64,000 nucleotides of DNA from Paramarasmius palmivorus (GCA_037176845.1 JAYKXP010000068.1:186001-250000); one strand, 5' to 3'. Shown: positions 12,359-23,984, counted from the stretch's first letter. Translations and numbers: made by a program. The notes: generated by a model not told the origin, from the letters alone.

Positions 12359-12400
12359 GGACACGGACACGGACACGGACACGGACACGGACACGGACAC
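12359..12400 (+). repeat. hexanucleotide tandem array (GGACAC)7
   Basis: Seven perfect units inside repeat B1. The equivalent site has four perfect units in B2 (43295-43318) and four units with substitutions in B3 (59977-60000). Translating it gives an artificial His-Gly run. Confidence 0.95.
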
Positions 12401-12919
12401 GGGGCTTTCTGCACGGACGAAAGCTTGCTCTTCAGGTCCTCTTTGGATGGTTTGCAGCCAATATCTAATTAAGGCCTCGGAGATGTACAGTCGAGTTCAT
12501 CGCACTTGTCGCCCGCTGTCGGGACTCAGAACCTTTTTACCATGTATGTTGGATGCTCTGTGTTTCTCTGGTACGTGCTGACACTTACCTTCCCAAGCTC
12601 AATATTGACAAGAGAGTATGGCCATAGGGTATCAAGACTACCAGGGAAGACTACCAGCGATAATACATGCCTAGACCAGGAGATAGAAGATATATACCTG
12701 GTTGCATTTCCACGAACCGTTGATACTCTATTACCCAGCTATTTCGAGGACGTGCGTTCCTGCTACGAACCTACGGATATATTTGTATACTCATTCGTAC
12801 AATCGCAGATGCGGAACCATCGCCACCACCATCATCGTCGCAAAAACATCCGAAGCGCAGCAGTCTTTCGTCCCGGCGAATACTCTGAACGGGTCCGCTA
12901 CGTCGACAAGCCCACGATG

Positions 12920-13591
12920 AGATTTGAAAGCACCTCACTTGGCAAGAGTTTACGTCCGAGCTCGAGTCGCTCATCGAGGCTATGGAGAGGACATACACGA
13001 TTGGACGACAGAGGTTAAAATGGCGCTGTTGGTGGTGACGTGTTTGCAATATGTGCATGGAATCTCTGCGCGCGTTATGAAGACCATGCTGAAGAAACTT
13101 GAGCCAGTCAATGGCTTCAACGACCTTGCTCTGAAGCAAAGAGCCAGTTTGGGGATGAGGATCTGTTACTGTAAGTTACCTTAGTCTTGTGGTTCGAGTT
13201 CTCACAGACCGACCTTCACATAGTGCGGTATTTTTGTACCCAAGAAACGTCGATACGACTGTGGTTCCCTGAATTCCGACCTCATGCGCCCAACACCTTG
13301 CCAACGCTACCTAGGAGGGATATGTCCGTTGCGGGGAGGCGGCTATGGTTTCTGAGCAAGAGACCTGCCCAAAGAGATGCAAAGTACGCCATCAAGACGG
13401 GTATGGCCACGACGATTCTGGCTGCATCGGCTTTCCGTCATAGTACGAGACCGATTGGTGTGGGCTATTATCGAGACTGGGCGTTGACCTCAGTGAGTAC
13501 AACCAGATTCTGATATGTGTCTCAACCGCTCATTAGAATTCGTGCATTGTTTCGTAGTGATGTCCCCCACTATCGGCGCTGTCAGTTAGGC
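12920..13591 (+). pseudogene. FUSC/DUF2421-like membrane transporter fragment
   Basis: Short stretches match the fungal aromatic-acid-exporter/brefeldin-sensitivity (FUSC-like, DUF2421) proteins: WQEFTSELESLIEAMERTYT near 12930-12990, KYAIKTGMATTILAASAF near 13385-13440, RPIGVGYYRDWALTS, and after a 65-base intron-like gap MSPTIGA at 13562-13582, followed at once by a stop. In intact family members these motifs flank membrane helices and continue for hundreds of residues. Here the frames shift between blocks and the gene ends inside the conserved motif. An inverted, nearly identical copy lies at 42110-42800. I infer a captured or duplicated gene fragment carried by repeat B, not a working exporter. 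Confidence 0.6.
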
Positions 13592-13611
13592 GCTCGTTAC
13601 TCTCAGACAGC

Positions 13612-15195
13612 GTACCTTGAACCAACCTAGAACATACCACCCGACACAGCCCTTGAGGTATCCTCTTTTCCTTATTTCGCACCCTTGATTCTCTCAAGGT
13701 AGAGGGTATAGGGCCCAGTAAGAGTTACTTGGAAGACTGCAGACTCGACACCAACGCGCCAAAGGCGTCATGGTTCTTCCTGCATCACAGCTCATACTCG
13801 GTTCTTCCATCCTTCTGCATCTGCACAGTCTTTCAACTTGCTAGACGTCATTCAAGATATGCATGGTTTTAGGGCCATAAAGTCTTCGTTCGGACATTCA
13901 CCGAGCCAATGCCTATACCTACATACCATTGGAAAATCAATATCTCCACGAACCATCCTGCCGAATAACTAAAGCAAAACTTGTAATAGATACACAGAGA
14001 ACAACATTGTTGCCGATACGAAGGACATCTCGATAGAAGGGAGCGGTCGAAAGGACGAGTAGATTTTCATAAACATGCCTGGCCGGACACCAGTACTTCC
14101 CACATTCCCTATGCCCAACCTGTGCCCCAGAGGGTAGACAGTTTCATCATTCACTCATTTATGAGCTTGAAATGAGGTCAGAAAGTAAGCAGTGAGCAGC
14201 AAACCATGAATGAGGGATCAGAGCTCATACGAAGCAGTCCGGGATTCTGACACTCCGCGAACGCCTTGTTCGTCGAGTGACACGGTGTACATCCGACTTA
14301 CGAATTCTCCTCGTTTAATGCGTGCATTTTACGAGGGTGATTCTGGTCTTTTGGTGACTACAGGAGATGCACGACGATTTCTGATTTTTCGGAATTATTC
14401 GATTTTTTCCTTTAGTCGAGCGCCCGGAAGGAAGACTAATTTTTCCTAGCATTTTTGACGCGCGTCGCAAGCATTTCACAAACCCCTGTAGCATCTTGTT
14501 CAGTCGAACTGCAGTCAAGATTCGTTCAATTCATTCGAGCAAAGATATTGTAGTTGTAGATCGTACTACAAGAACCCTAGAGTCTTGCTACTGGCTACAA
14601 GAGAGGCACGATGATTTCTCGGAATTACTCGATTTTTCCCTGGCATTTTTGACGCGTGTCCGACGCAGGCATATCACAAACCGCTGTAACAGGCGTAGTT
14701 GTTGGCTTTTTACCAGCCCACAGATGGTGTAAACGTTTTAGAGATGAGCTTCGCGTGAGGCACACTCCCTAACGACCAAGAGGGAAGGTGAACGCGGTGA
14801 GCTTCAAGTGTTTTCTTTTCTTCCTACTCTTATCCTCATATACGAGAAGGCATCGTTACTGTAATTGGCACATTCGTTGCATCAGGCCTCGTCACAGGCT
14901 CCCCATTCTATGGTCTGCCACTGTAGTGTCTCATTCCCTAAGAGACCTCGACACTAAGTCATTTCCGCGTACTGAGTTTACAAATACAAGGTATTACTAG
15001 TTACTGGTAAAATCATGCACAAACCATGCAACAGGGACACAGATCAGCAAGCGAAATACAGCAGTCATAGCAGAGATTAGGAGTGTATAGAGTAATGTGA
15101 AAGCATAAGCAACCAAAACATGATGCAATCGGCAAAGAAAGCAAGAACAGCAAGAAAGCAGTGTAAGATATGAAGCTGGAATCACAATGCGCGCT
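13612..15195. other. no supported gene; holds an imperfect direct duplication
   Basis: No convincing coding frame on either strand. The only structure seen is the duplicated AT-rich segment at 14335-14690, listed separately. Confidence 0.5.
14335..14690. repeat. imperfect direct duplication of an about 130-bp segment
   Basis: 14335-14495 and 14555-14690 share an ordered series: CTACAGGAGATGCACGACGA / CTACAAGAGAGGCACGATGA, then TTTCTCGGAATTACTCGATT-like bases, then CATTTTTGACGCGNGTC, then CACAAACC. The first half has about 45 extra bases in the middle. No coding capacity. Confidence 0.7.
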
Positions 15196-16833
15196 TTAGC
15201 AAATAACCACCTTTGCAAAATCTCCAAGTTTTTGATAATCTTCTTCCTCTAGGTCGCAGTGAGAATCTAATACCAACTCTTGAAGCAGTAAACCACAGCG
15301 GGCTCTACATCTGAGCGCAGATAAAAGGAGCGAATAACATCCTGTGGCTCGGACATCCAAGTCATAGATGCATATTCGCTTTAAGTGGTGAAAGGGAACA
15401 TCATTATGATCCGTATCGCCCAGAACACCGATTATCTGCTTGGCACACCCACCAACAATTTCCAGTTCCTCGATCCTCATCCCCGGATACAGAGTCTTGA
15501 GTGTCCAGAACAGGGTGGTAGTGTTGAGAGACGTAAAAGGGGTCGTCTCCACCCGTAGCCACCTCAACTGAGACCAGTCAAGCTGACGGAGTGCTACGTG
15601 CACTAGGGAGTTGAGGTCGGTAGAGTCCAAGGTCCTGTTTTTCCAGGTATTTCGAATGTCAATTTCCGGTTCTGAGTCCAGCTCGCTCATGCGTCCTGTT
15701 TCCGCCTTGTAAACCCATGCCTGAAGGGAAAGTAGGAAGCAGTGATCTCCGGTAAGAGACATGATTTTTAACCGTGATGGTTGACGCGGTGCCAGGTGGA
15801 CATGTAGAGGAATCCTGCTTAGTAACGTTCTGAATTCGTCCAGCTGCGTGCCCTCGTCATCGATCCAATCGAGGCCTATCTCATCGCATGAGAGCGCTAT
15901 TGACGACAGTTTAGGTACGGAAAGCTGTCCGAGAAAGCTCGAGCATGCGGAAGCTTTGATACCGGCAATACTTAACTCGATAAGCTTGGGGAGCAAAAGC
16001 TTCCGGCCAAGATCTGAGTGGGTATCGGGTAGACATGATCGTAGGCGTAACACCTTCAAGAAGGGTGCTGACCCTAATGCCCTGAGGAATGCCTCCAAAG
16101 AGGGAAGAACTACCTTGGAGTCATTCCTTCTGTGACAATTATCGATGTCGAGGTAAACGACACTAGGCAACATTGGCTGGAAGTTTGACAACCAACTCGG
16201 GGAGGCAATCGGTAGCCTCAGTTTGAGGCAAGACAGATGTGGAACGCAAATACCACCACCAGAGCTTGGGAGTTGTAGTGCAAGTGCACAATCTGTACAT
16301 GGTACCCCATTGTGTCCCAAGCATTTCACCTGCAATGATCGGAGAATCGGAGCCGGGCAAGTCAGTATATCCGCCAATTTTTTCATCAGAGGACCGTTTG
16401 GTGTTGTGATGGAAATGTCGAACGATGCTAAGCGGATGGTGAGAGGGACAGTAAGACTCAGCATTTCGGCACATCTTGTATGGGATGTGTGGGATGCAAC
16501 GATATGAAGCGGGGCCTCTTTGGAACGATGTATCCATAGCTTGGCTAGGGCCGGTCGCGTTAAATCAAGCCTTGTCCAGAGGACCGGTTTAGAGAGCGCG
16601 AGTCCTCTGAATTCCGCGCATAGCCACGTAATCAATAACAGGTGTTCGGAGACTGCGCTAAGCTTGATAAAAATCGAATAGAGTAGGTCGGATGGCAATC
16701 GCATTATAGGTGCTGAGGGAACGAGAGCGAAAGAGAGAGGTGAGTCATGTGCTGCAAGAACGGAAGGATGGACGTGGGCATGCTCGTCAGCTTGATCGTC
16801 TGAATCGTTGAGAGAAGCCGCGCATTGTGCCAT
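15196..16833 (-). CDS. 545-aa F-box protein, single exon
   Basis: An uninterrupted frame of 545 codons starting at an ATG at 16833. Residues about 43-90 form an F-box-like domain, opening IMRLPSDLLYSIFIKLSAVS and ending KPVLWTRLDLTRP, as in the large Agaricomycete F-box families. The remaining 450 residues hold leucine-rich segments spaced like degenerate LRRs (VPHLSCLKLRLPIASPSWLS, FLKVLRLRSCLPD, LPKLIELSIAGIKAS, LRWLRVETTPFTSLNTTTL). By family knowledge, it would bind Skp1 through the F-box and present a substrate bound by the C-terminal part to an SCF ubiquitin ligase. The substrate is unknown. First residues before the F-box are acidic and His-rich. Intact, with no oddities except the lack of introns among intron-rich neighbours. 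Confidence 0.85.
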   Translation of the reverse strand: MAQCAASLNDSDDQADEHAHVHPSVLAAHDSPLSFALVPSAPIMRLPSDLLYSIFIKLSAVSEHLLLITWLCAEFRGLALSKPVLWTRLDLTRPALAKLWIHRSKEAPLHIVASHTSHTRCAEMLSLTVPLTIRLASFDISITTPNGPLMKKLADILTCPAPILRSLQVKCLGHNGVPCTDCALALQLPSSGGGICVPHLSCLKLRLPIASPSWLSNFQPMLPSVVYLDIDNCHRRNDSKVVLPSLEAFLRALGSAPFLKVLRLRSCLPDTHSDLGRKLLLPKLIELSIAGIKASACSSFLGQLSVPKLSSIALSCDEIGLDWIDDEGTQLDEFRTLLSRIPLHVHLAPRQPSRLKIMSLTGDHCFLLSLQAWVYKAETGRMSELDSEPEIDIRNTWKNRTLDSTDLNSLVHVALRQLDWSQLRWLRVETTPFTSLNTTTLFWTLKTLYPGMRIEELEIVGGCAKQIIGVLGDTDHNDVPFHHLKRICIYDLDVRATGCYSLLLSALRCRARCGLLLQELVLDSHCDLEEEDYQKLGDFAKVVIC

Positions 16834-17161
16834 TGCGGCCGAACCTAGGATATTGCAACCGTGTAAGTGTGTTGAATTGCAATTACTCTGTATAATACCT
16901 ATATCGATAAATCCGTCTTGAAACGCTTTTTTGCGTGTGGGTGAAGGAAAGCTTCGCGTGAGCGGAGAGAGGTTGAAATTTGAAGAGAACGACTGCTTCG
17001 GAGACGGGTTCGATTATCAAAATACGCACACGTGGGCGAATAGTACGATGACAACACTATCAGTTGCATCTAGACGCTCGTTTCGGGTGAAGGAAATCTT
17101 CCAAGTAAACCCTGGGGCATACTCGATGCATAACAGCCTCAAGTACAGAAATATCTGGCGT

Positions 17162-17514
17162 TCAAACTTCCCACCATGTATCGCGTATCCCGTCTAATTC
17201 TAAGTAGTACAATACCCGAACCCAAAACCAGTTTCCCGCCAATGTCACGTTACTGACTGCCCTTTTCATGCTTCCATGAGTGCCAGGTGGCAAATGGAAA
17301 GGGATGTACGACTTCTAGGCAGGTCAAAGCTGAAACAAGGGGAGAAGATGTTAGTACAGTTGCCGATACGAGACCGACTCACAATCTTCTTTTGATCATC
17401 TCGAATCGAGACACGGAGCACCTGTAGCATAAACTCGTGCTCTGGATGATTGTCTTTCTTTCTTTTTTTTTCAATACGGCTCGGATAAGCCGTAATCGTT
17501 CGATTGCTGTTCAT
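17162..17514 (-). CDS. 94-aa small protein of unknown function
   Basis: Two exons, 17383-17514 and 17162-17314, joined in phase 0 by a 68-base intron (GTGAGT...CTAG). The first exon is lysine-rich (SRIEKKRKKDNHPEHEF) and ends with SIRDDQKKI. The second reads YIPFHLPPGTHGSMKRAVSN and ends with an aromatic tail (NWFWVRVLYYLELDG, DTWWEV). No known domain is recognised. The good splice sites and balanced composition favour a real gene, perhaps a C-terminal piece of a larger one, because no promoter-like region is evident upstream. Confidence 0.55.
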
Positions 17515-18540
17515 AGTTTCCGTTGGCTTCGACGTGAGAGTGAGTGGGGACTCGCAATGATTCTGATGAACATCTACAGACTACACGTCGAGATAGGTGC
17601 GAAGCAGAATCCAAATAAGGACAAATCCTTGATTTCACGGCGTGTCTCGCGCTACAGGGGGAAAATGATACCAGTCTAGCTAGGGACTGTTGGACCTTGG
17701 TTGACTAGTGACTCGCTTGAAGAGGATCTTCATGTTCGATTGACACGTTCTATATCAATCTGGCATTGGGATTTCGACGTCCCATATGCCACCAAGCCGT
17801 GTAGTGGAAGGAAGCATTCCTGCTACCTGCAAGGACCGAATCAATCGGAGTAAGAGAAACACAAATCAGCTCATAAGGTCAACTCATCCTCGTTCTCGTA
17901 TAGTTGGCCGAATTTGAGCGGGCTTCACGGAGATCTAGAGTCTGAGATAAGGACGCAATTAAAAGCGAGGTGTGGGCAGTAACGGACTCACGTATTCACC
18001 ATACTTGTTGTCCTGAACTCCACCTATATATACTCCGAGAATGTAGAACGGGTATCAGGATCTAGCGGTGATGGAGGCAGAACAAGAGACGGGATCCAAG
18101 GTAGATTGAATTCGTCGTTTTTCCTAGTGCTCACCACGGATGACGTGCTGGTATTCGATGACCCCAAGAATTCAACACTTGAAGCAGGAGGTGATTACTC
18201 AAGGTCCTTGTCGGATATTGGATGCCATTATAAGAGGGGAACCTATGAAGCGGATGATCACGATGATTGATGTCAGTCAGAAACAACTATAAATTTAAAA
18301 GATGGTTCCGGCGCTTGAATAAGCCGTCTTACCGAGCCCCAGCCCATGTTGGTTAGCAACCTCTGTAGCACAGCCGAACCTAGTCGAACCCGGTCGTTCT
18401 TCTACAAGGACCATGTGCCGGTTTCCTTTCTTCCTTCCTATAGACAGCACACGACGAATTGCAGATTCGGCAGGACTCGGTTGACTTCTGGAAAAATGAC
18501 TGGGATGAATATTGTCAACTTGTCTATCACACATTGGTGC
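17515..18540. other. mostly no supported gene; short repeat-like segment at 17991-18100
   Basis: On minus, VAGMLPSTTRLGGIWDVEIP near 17820-17760 looks like a C-terminal exon after an acceptor, but nothing upstream joins it. The segment 17991-18100 resembles 27258-27420 (both hold GTATCAGGATCTNGCGNTGA). Near 18282 the bases GAAACAACTATAAATT recur at 27597-27612. Confidence 0.4.
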
Positions 18541-18544
18541 GTGT

Positions 18545-18830
18545 TCATAGCTTTTTTCTGGCGTTCTCGACCCAATACCATCTTTCATTCAGGTACATTA
18601 TGGTACCAAAGCAAACAGTTGTAATAGAGATCGGATCTTTCGCTGCCACCTTCTCCACCCAACAGTGCCATCCAGTCGTATTGGAACAACCATAAGGCGG
18701 AGGTCTGGCGAGGGCAGGAGGTATTGATACCGTCTTGTATGTTACGTTCGCAGTTCTCATACCACTTGAAGACCCATATCCAGGATCTTTGCTCCGCCGT
18801 CGTCGCGTTTCTCATTTCGATATTTGAGCA
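18545..18830 (-). CDS. possible terminal exon of an unidentified gene
   Basis: The frame reads KDPGYGSSSGMRTANVTYKT, then PPPYGCSNTTGWHCWVEKVA and FGTIMYLNERWYWVENARKK before a stop at 18545. The mix of Cys, Trp and N-glycosylation-like sites would suit a secreted domain, but no signal peptide or upstream exon could be joined, because the frame closes at a stop about 80 codons before. Alternative frames on plus are also open. Low confidence. Confidence 0.25.
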
Positions 18831-19397
18831 ATGAGGCTACCTACACTCTCCCTAATCTAGACATTTCCACGGCTCAAGATCGCACAGAACATCAAGTTTC
18901 AGTCCTCATTGGAGTACTTGTTTGGGCTCCGTCTTGTTACTAGAGATCAGGGCATTGTGCCCATTCAACCAGCAAGAGTTCGCCGAGATTCTGAATGCGA
19001 AACGCTAACTGTGCGTTATGCTCGTTTTAATCTACTTATAATTTGAGGAATCTGATTGTGTTGCGCATGGCTGTGACGTCAAATCGAGATACAGAAACTG
19101 ACAAGGGGTGCCTTTCTTTCGTATTGTTTACCACCGATTAACGCTAGATCTCTCCTGTTCAGTTGTAACCCCCTTCCGGATCATTTAGCACATATCCAAA
19201 AGATGTCCCCCCTTCAAAATTCCGTTCACAGACAACAGATTGGAGGTCATTCGTGTATTCAATGTATTGTCTCCCCGACCTTTGATGCCATATCAGGTGA
19301 CCCGGAGCAGGCCCACGAGGCAACAAAGGTTCGCGCAAGTATATAAAGGTGCCCTCACGATAGCGCGTCTTTCGTTCTCTCTTCTTGCACATTCGCA
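18831..19397. other. intergenic, nothing recognised
   Basis: No protein-like frame or repeat seen. It includes the presumed promoter of the 245-aa gene. A TATATAAAGG motif lies at about 19340, some 55 bases before the start codon. Confidence 0.45.
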
Positions 19398-20251
19398 ATG
19401 TTGCGCCACCTGCTCTGCGTTGTCGCTCTCGCTCTCATTTCCGCCTTTGTTTTGGTCCTCATCTCACCCGTCTACTTTGCTTATCCCACCTTAAAGGACT
19501 TGGAGGCCTTTCCACTCCCCGAGATCGGCATGCGGGTCATATTGCTCGTGGACAACCCCCAGAAGGTGCTACCAACCTTCTGTGCGTTGGAAAGCCTGTT
19601 GCTCGAAACAGGAAAATTACATCTCATTCATATGCCAACCAACACATTGGTCGGAAGGTGCGATCTTTGTCATTGCTTTCTTTGATTACTACCACTCATA
19701 CCGCTACCAGTGATCTCCCGTTCAAATCACTAGAGGATCAAATGAAGCAGTTTATTCTGGACGAGGAGGTACAGACGGTTCGTTTTCTTTGTGGTTGGGA
19801 CTTCCTCATCGACTTACTCGCACCTTCTTAGATCTTCGTGGCCGGCAACACTCCCCTGAATTTGACCAACAAAGCCCTTTCGGATGATAGCCTTTCTTTT
19901 GTCAGGCTGTACGCTCTCGAAGATCCTCCTCACCCATACATTCAGCACCTCGGTCCATTGGCAATCCTTGCCATGTTGATCGACATCCTATTGGACACGG
20001 TTTTTCGCACATTTGTGGCATTCGAATTTCAGTACACGTCGCGTCCCTGGTCTCGTTACCTCGAATTCTCTGCTGCGGTCACCCGTCGGGCGATTGGAAC
20101 CCCATCATTTCCGGAATTGGTTTTTACATCTGGCGTAGGAAATTGGTGGCGTGTTATCACAGATGTCAGAGGGGAGATGGGGTGGACCTTCTCTCCATAT
20201 GCGTGGGTGAATGTATGGGCCGAGGTTCATCCACTTAGGGGTCAAGAGTAG
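19398..20251 (+). CDS. 245-aa protein with N-terminal signal anchor
   Basis: Three exons, 19398-19657, 19711-19768 and 19832-20251, join without breaking frame (introns of 53 and 63 bases). Residues 2-29 form a strong hydrophobic segment (LLCVVALALISAFVLVLISP) followed by a short lumenal-looking stretch, so it is either a signal peptide or a signal anchor. The body contains EIGMRVILLVDNPQKVLP, DDSLSFVRLYALEDPPHPYI, a second hydrophobic run (LGPLAILAMLIDILLDTVF) and an aromatic C-terminal part (VGNWWRVITDV, GWTFSPYAWVNVWAEV). No enzyme motif is recognised. It is probably a membrane or secreted protein of the secretory pathway. Possible TATA motif about 55 bases upstream. Confidence 0.75.
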
Positions 20252-20894
20252 TGGTTGTGAGACTTGCTAAGCCTTCTGACTTACGCAAATTGATATATCA
20301 TGTTTCATGTTTCATTCTATTCGTACCTATTCGTACACCTCTTCCCTTCTCCCTCATCTGTATCCCTTCATGCAGTGCAATAGACTTAGCATTGCCCAAT
20401 ATCTTGAGATTCTTGAGCCTATTCTCCATCATTCCGGAGGATAATCTAGGATAAGTGGTCCGGATAGTGTTACGCCTCCGATCGCGATAGAGGAAAACAC
20501 ACACGACAAGAGATATAGTGATATCGATAAGCTGACTCGAGCACTAGAGTTGAAAGAATGATGCCATAGAAGGGTAGACTAGCGAGGCAGAGGAGACTTA
20601 TCGGTGTTACTGAGGTTCGGTCAACCGTTACGCCGTATGCACAACGCTGGGAAGTGCTTCAAGTTTGCCCTATGGGCCTGAAGAAGCGTCGCTCTCCTTG
20701 ATGCATACGCTCGATGACCCGACACCTCACTTACTCCCATGTATCATGGTGCTCGTATTCAATGACACTTTACATAGGCCATAGTGATGGTGCCAGCTAC
20801 TCATCAATGTAAACAGTTCACGAGCCGAACGAACTCGTTTTTCAGTAAATCTCAGGTTCTGCTCCAATAGTGGTAGATTTACATTGGATTATAT
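20252..20894. other. convergent intergenic region
   Basis: Lies between the 3' ends of the 245-aa and 686-aa genes. No gene, RNA or repeat seen. Confidence 0.5.
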
Positions 20895-23565
20895 CTACCG
20901 ATCCCCAAGATCCAATTCCCGCAACTGAAGGCCATCCGCTTTGATCTTCAGTTTAAGGCGTTCCGCTGGCGTAAGCTTGACCACATAATCTGGGTGGAAA
21001 AAACTGTCATGGAGGCCCTTGGGTATTGACTTGCGCAAGGATTGCTTATCAACCCGTTCCCGGAGATACGCAGGGTGCTTTCCAACCTGTTTAAACAGGA
21101 GGGGCTCTTCCCGAGGAATCTCATCGACGAACTGAACAAGTTTCTGCAACGACGGATGCCGCCAGGGAAGAACCAAAACCTTCCGGGTATGTCGCGTGTT
21201 GGGCAAACCTCCCCCCATAACTTCTTCGTCTTCTCCTTCTTCATCTGACATACCATCATGACCAAGTTGTTCAATCACGGAAAATATGTAAGTCCAAAAT
21301 TCCAATTCAACTAGATCTTCTGGAGTGGGTTCTGTTTTGTTCTTGTACTGCTCGAGAAGGTGCGACGCATTGTTACTCCTGGATTTGTATTTCTATTCAT
21401 TTTGTGATGAGTTTGTGGGTATCGTTTAATAAGACGAGACATTACAGCAACGCGTGACGAAACTTTGGTGACAGCTGCGAGCCTCTTCTCATTTTCCTGA
21501 TTTAGGCGCGATTGAACCAAGATGGGGTTGCTTGCCTCGGAAGGGTTTGTGGGTTTGGATTTCTGAATTTCCACGTAAACGCGGTCGAAACGCTGCTGCA
21601 AAGAATTGAGCCAATACTCAGCAGAACGAGTCTTCCCGAAACGAGTCTTGTCGGGGCATAACTCAGCGATATCATGAACAAGCAGGCTCAATGTGTGGAC
21701 TAGCGTCTGATTCCATTGCGAGGCTCGGAGTTCATCGGTGGTCTTGCCGGTTTGGTCAATCCATGTATTCCGAACTTTGGGTGGGTATTTCTGCGGATCG
21801 GCGACAAATTGCCTGAGCCGGGTGGCTGGTACTGTCTGAAGGGACCAAATCTCGCTGGTATACCTTGCAGGTAATGCCTCCAAGATAACGCTACGAACGA
21901 GTCTCTGTACAATCACGTCAGAACGGCGTCAGAGCTGCGAAAAGAAGCGGACATACATTGCGCTCATTCTTGCGGAAAGCTTTGTCTCGGCCGAGGAGGA
22001 CGCTATTATCCTTCGGCGGCTGGATCATTGCGTATACTGCCAGGACACGACTGTCATTGGATTCTTCTTGATCGTCGGAACGTATGTCTTCAACGACATC
22101 TAACTCCTCGTCTGTGGAAACATCATTGTCCGATTCCGATCCATTTCCGCTTCTGACCGGCTCTTTGCCTTTCTCCTTCAAATTCCCCTTCAACCAGGGG
22201 CGCACAATATTTTGTCCCTCATCAGAGGGTGCAGCAGGGGCCTGATGCAGCAGTCAAATTGCATGAATTTGCACCAAAACAGTTCATCTGAAGACTTACG
22301 AGAGCCGTCTGATTGGGTCGTTGCCCCAGTGCAAACTGAATTTCCGCCTCAATATTGATATGCTTTCCGTTTACTAGGGTAAACAACTCTGCCTTTCCCT
22401 GCCATTGCAGATAAGCGCATCTCCACACGTTAAAGGGTCGTAGACTTACGCCTCCTCGGCGAGCACTCCTTTGTGCTCCAGTCTGAGGTAATTGAACGTC
22501 TTCGGGGGAAGATGTGGTACTGACACCGGTGTCGTTTTGAATTTCTGTGGATGTTTTAGTTTTGGGTTCGAGCATGTTGATCACAATTGCAGCCGATTTC
22601 TTGACATTGCCTCAGCCAAAGGGTACACTTTTGCCACTAGTTTAACTTACTTCAAGTTTGTCCGTCGCATTGTCCAGCCTCCGGGTCGCTTCCTTGAGCG
22701 ACACTGCTTCAACCTGACCAACGATTAGAAAGATCACGCGCCAAAACAAGAGTTACACACATTCATATTGGTGCTGGCAGTTCGAAGACTTTCAAAATGC
22801 ATCTACTATGAATCAGCCAAGCAGAGACTCTAGTTACTGGAATGATTACCTGAGTGCTATCACGAGAATTTAGGCGCTCTTCAAGGGTGGCTTTCTCCAA
22901 CTGATAAATAATTGTCTTGAAAGTAGGCCAGAAGGAATATGCAACAGAGCCTAACCTGTATTGTATTATATTGGTCTCTCAAGCCGTTTAGCTCGTTATT
23001 CAGTTTTGTTACGGAGCCCTCAAGAACCTTTCGTTCCTCAATGAGCGATCAGATCGCGATGTGCCAGGCAGTGACTTACCTCGACTCGCCTCTGCTCTCC
23101 AGAAAGAAGATCCTGCGCTCCTTGGTATCAATATCCCCCAGCAATCGTTCAACTGTCTTACCAGCAGCTTGTCAATTTTGTTATCGTATTGCTTTCTGAG
23201 CGCCTGAAATGCAATCAGCGGGAGAAGGCCATATGTATTATAGATATGGCCCATACGTCCAAGTCAGAGATTTTGTTCGCCTCCATTTTGAGCACTGCCC
23301 TGGCTTCCTCTAGCTCTCGAGTCAAGCATACCAATTTCTCGTCTCCCTCAATTCGCCTAAATTTAGCAGGTCCTCTGAGGTAATCTGGCAGGGCTGTCTA
23401 GTACCCATAGTTAGCAGTTACTCGTGAACGTCGACTTTCTAAACCTACTATCTCGCCTTCATCATCAGAAGGATGAGTTCGCTTCTGCGAAGTCGATCGG
23501 TCCGGGTCATCTGGCGTCGAAGAGTCGATGATTGTATTCGTAGTATTCTCTTCGCTAGTTGGCAT
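20895..23565 (-). CDS. 686-aa coiled-coil protein of an Agaricomycete family of unknown function
   Basis: Thirteen exons fit, all in phase 0: 23449-23565, 23257-23397, 23162-23203, 23080-23112, 22956-23036, 22850-22900, 22761-22802, 22651-22713, 22450-22599, 22300-22398, 21957-22241, 21446-21904 and 20895-21392. The N-terminal 240 residues are Ser/Thr- and Asp-rich, then coiled coil (LTRELEEARAVLKMEANKIS, KVLEGSVTKLNNELNGLRDQ). An acidic linker (SESDNDVSTDEELDVVEDI) precedes a conserved block (RLVRSVILEALPARY ... NTWIDQTGKTTDELRASQW), and the C-terminus has VLVLPWRHPSLQKLVQFVDE and GLHDSFFHPDYVVKLTPAER. I know this layout as a repeated Agaricomycete family without assigned role. A decayed paralogue is at 52378-53829. 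The start is the ATG giving MPTSEENTTN. A longer in-frame start 33 bases upstream is possible. Confidence 0.8.
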
Positions 23566-23984
23566 TCGGTAGCAAGGCAAGAGAGTTTTGAGGAACAAAG
23601 AACGCCAGTCTCGAATCTCTATCCTGATCTTCCTCGTTACCTAATGTTTAGGCCCCTGCCGTTCGCGGCATCTGCGGCGAGCTTAGCCCGCGTCGCGGCG
23701 CCGATTTGAAGTTCGTTTGTTTCCCTCAATTGATTAACCGTGTTTAATCCTGAAGCATATCGCAAGTGCATTCGCGTCTACCTGGAAGTTCTTATGCAAA
23801 AGGAGATGAAGGCGGGCACAAGAAAAAAGAGGTGAACGGACAACCTATTCAATACTTGATGTCAGAGTGCGTACCTCTGTACTCTTGATACTGACCGCAG
23901 TTCTATGTACAGTGAATATCTCGTATAAATAGACCCAAGAAGAGACAAAGATCCCAATGATTATACCGAGGTAACAGTACATAT
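23566..23984. other. intergenic
   Basis: Between the start of the 686-aa gene and the 3' end of the Pof3/Dia2-like gene. It must hold the former's promoter. No other feature recognised. Confidence 0.45.

Larger units (their letters stand above)
11590..13611 (+). repeat. repeat family B, copy B1
   Basis: From about 11816 to 13611 this is nearly identical to the reverse complement of 42096-43870. Landmarks are ATCGGATAACGGGG-type left bases, TTCACCTGCCAGAGTTATTT, GGAGGGTCTATCCCACAGCT, the GGACAC tandem array, and TCATTAGAATTCGTGCA near the right end. Its left part (11590-11760) matches the flank of B4 (51390-51500) and holds the 5' side of the coiled-coil gene. The right part holds a FUSC-like gene fragment. 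Copies: B2 42096-44590 (minus), B3 59040-60110 (plus), B4 51055-52140 (minus), B5 47360-47760 (plus, partial). No transposase, LTR or clear terminal inverted repeat is seen. Confidence 0.85.

Noticed and set aside
12272..12472. Open frame with a Gly-His repeat
   Set aside because: An artefact of the GGACAC array in repeat B1; the frame is not kept in the other copies.
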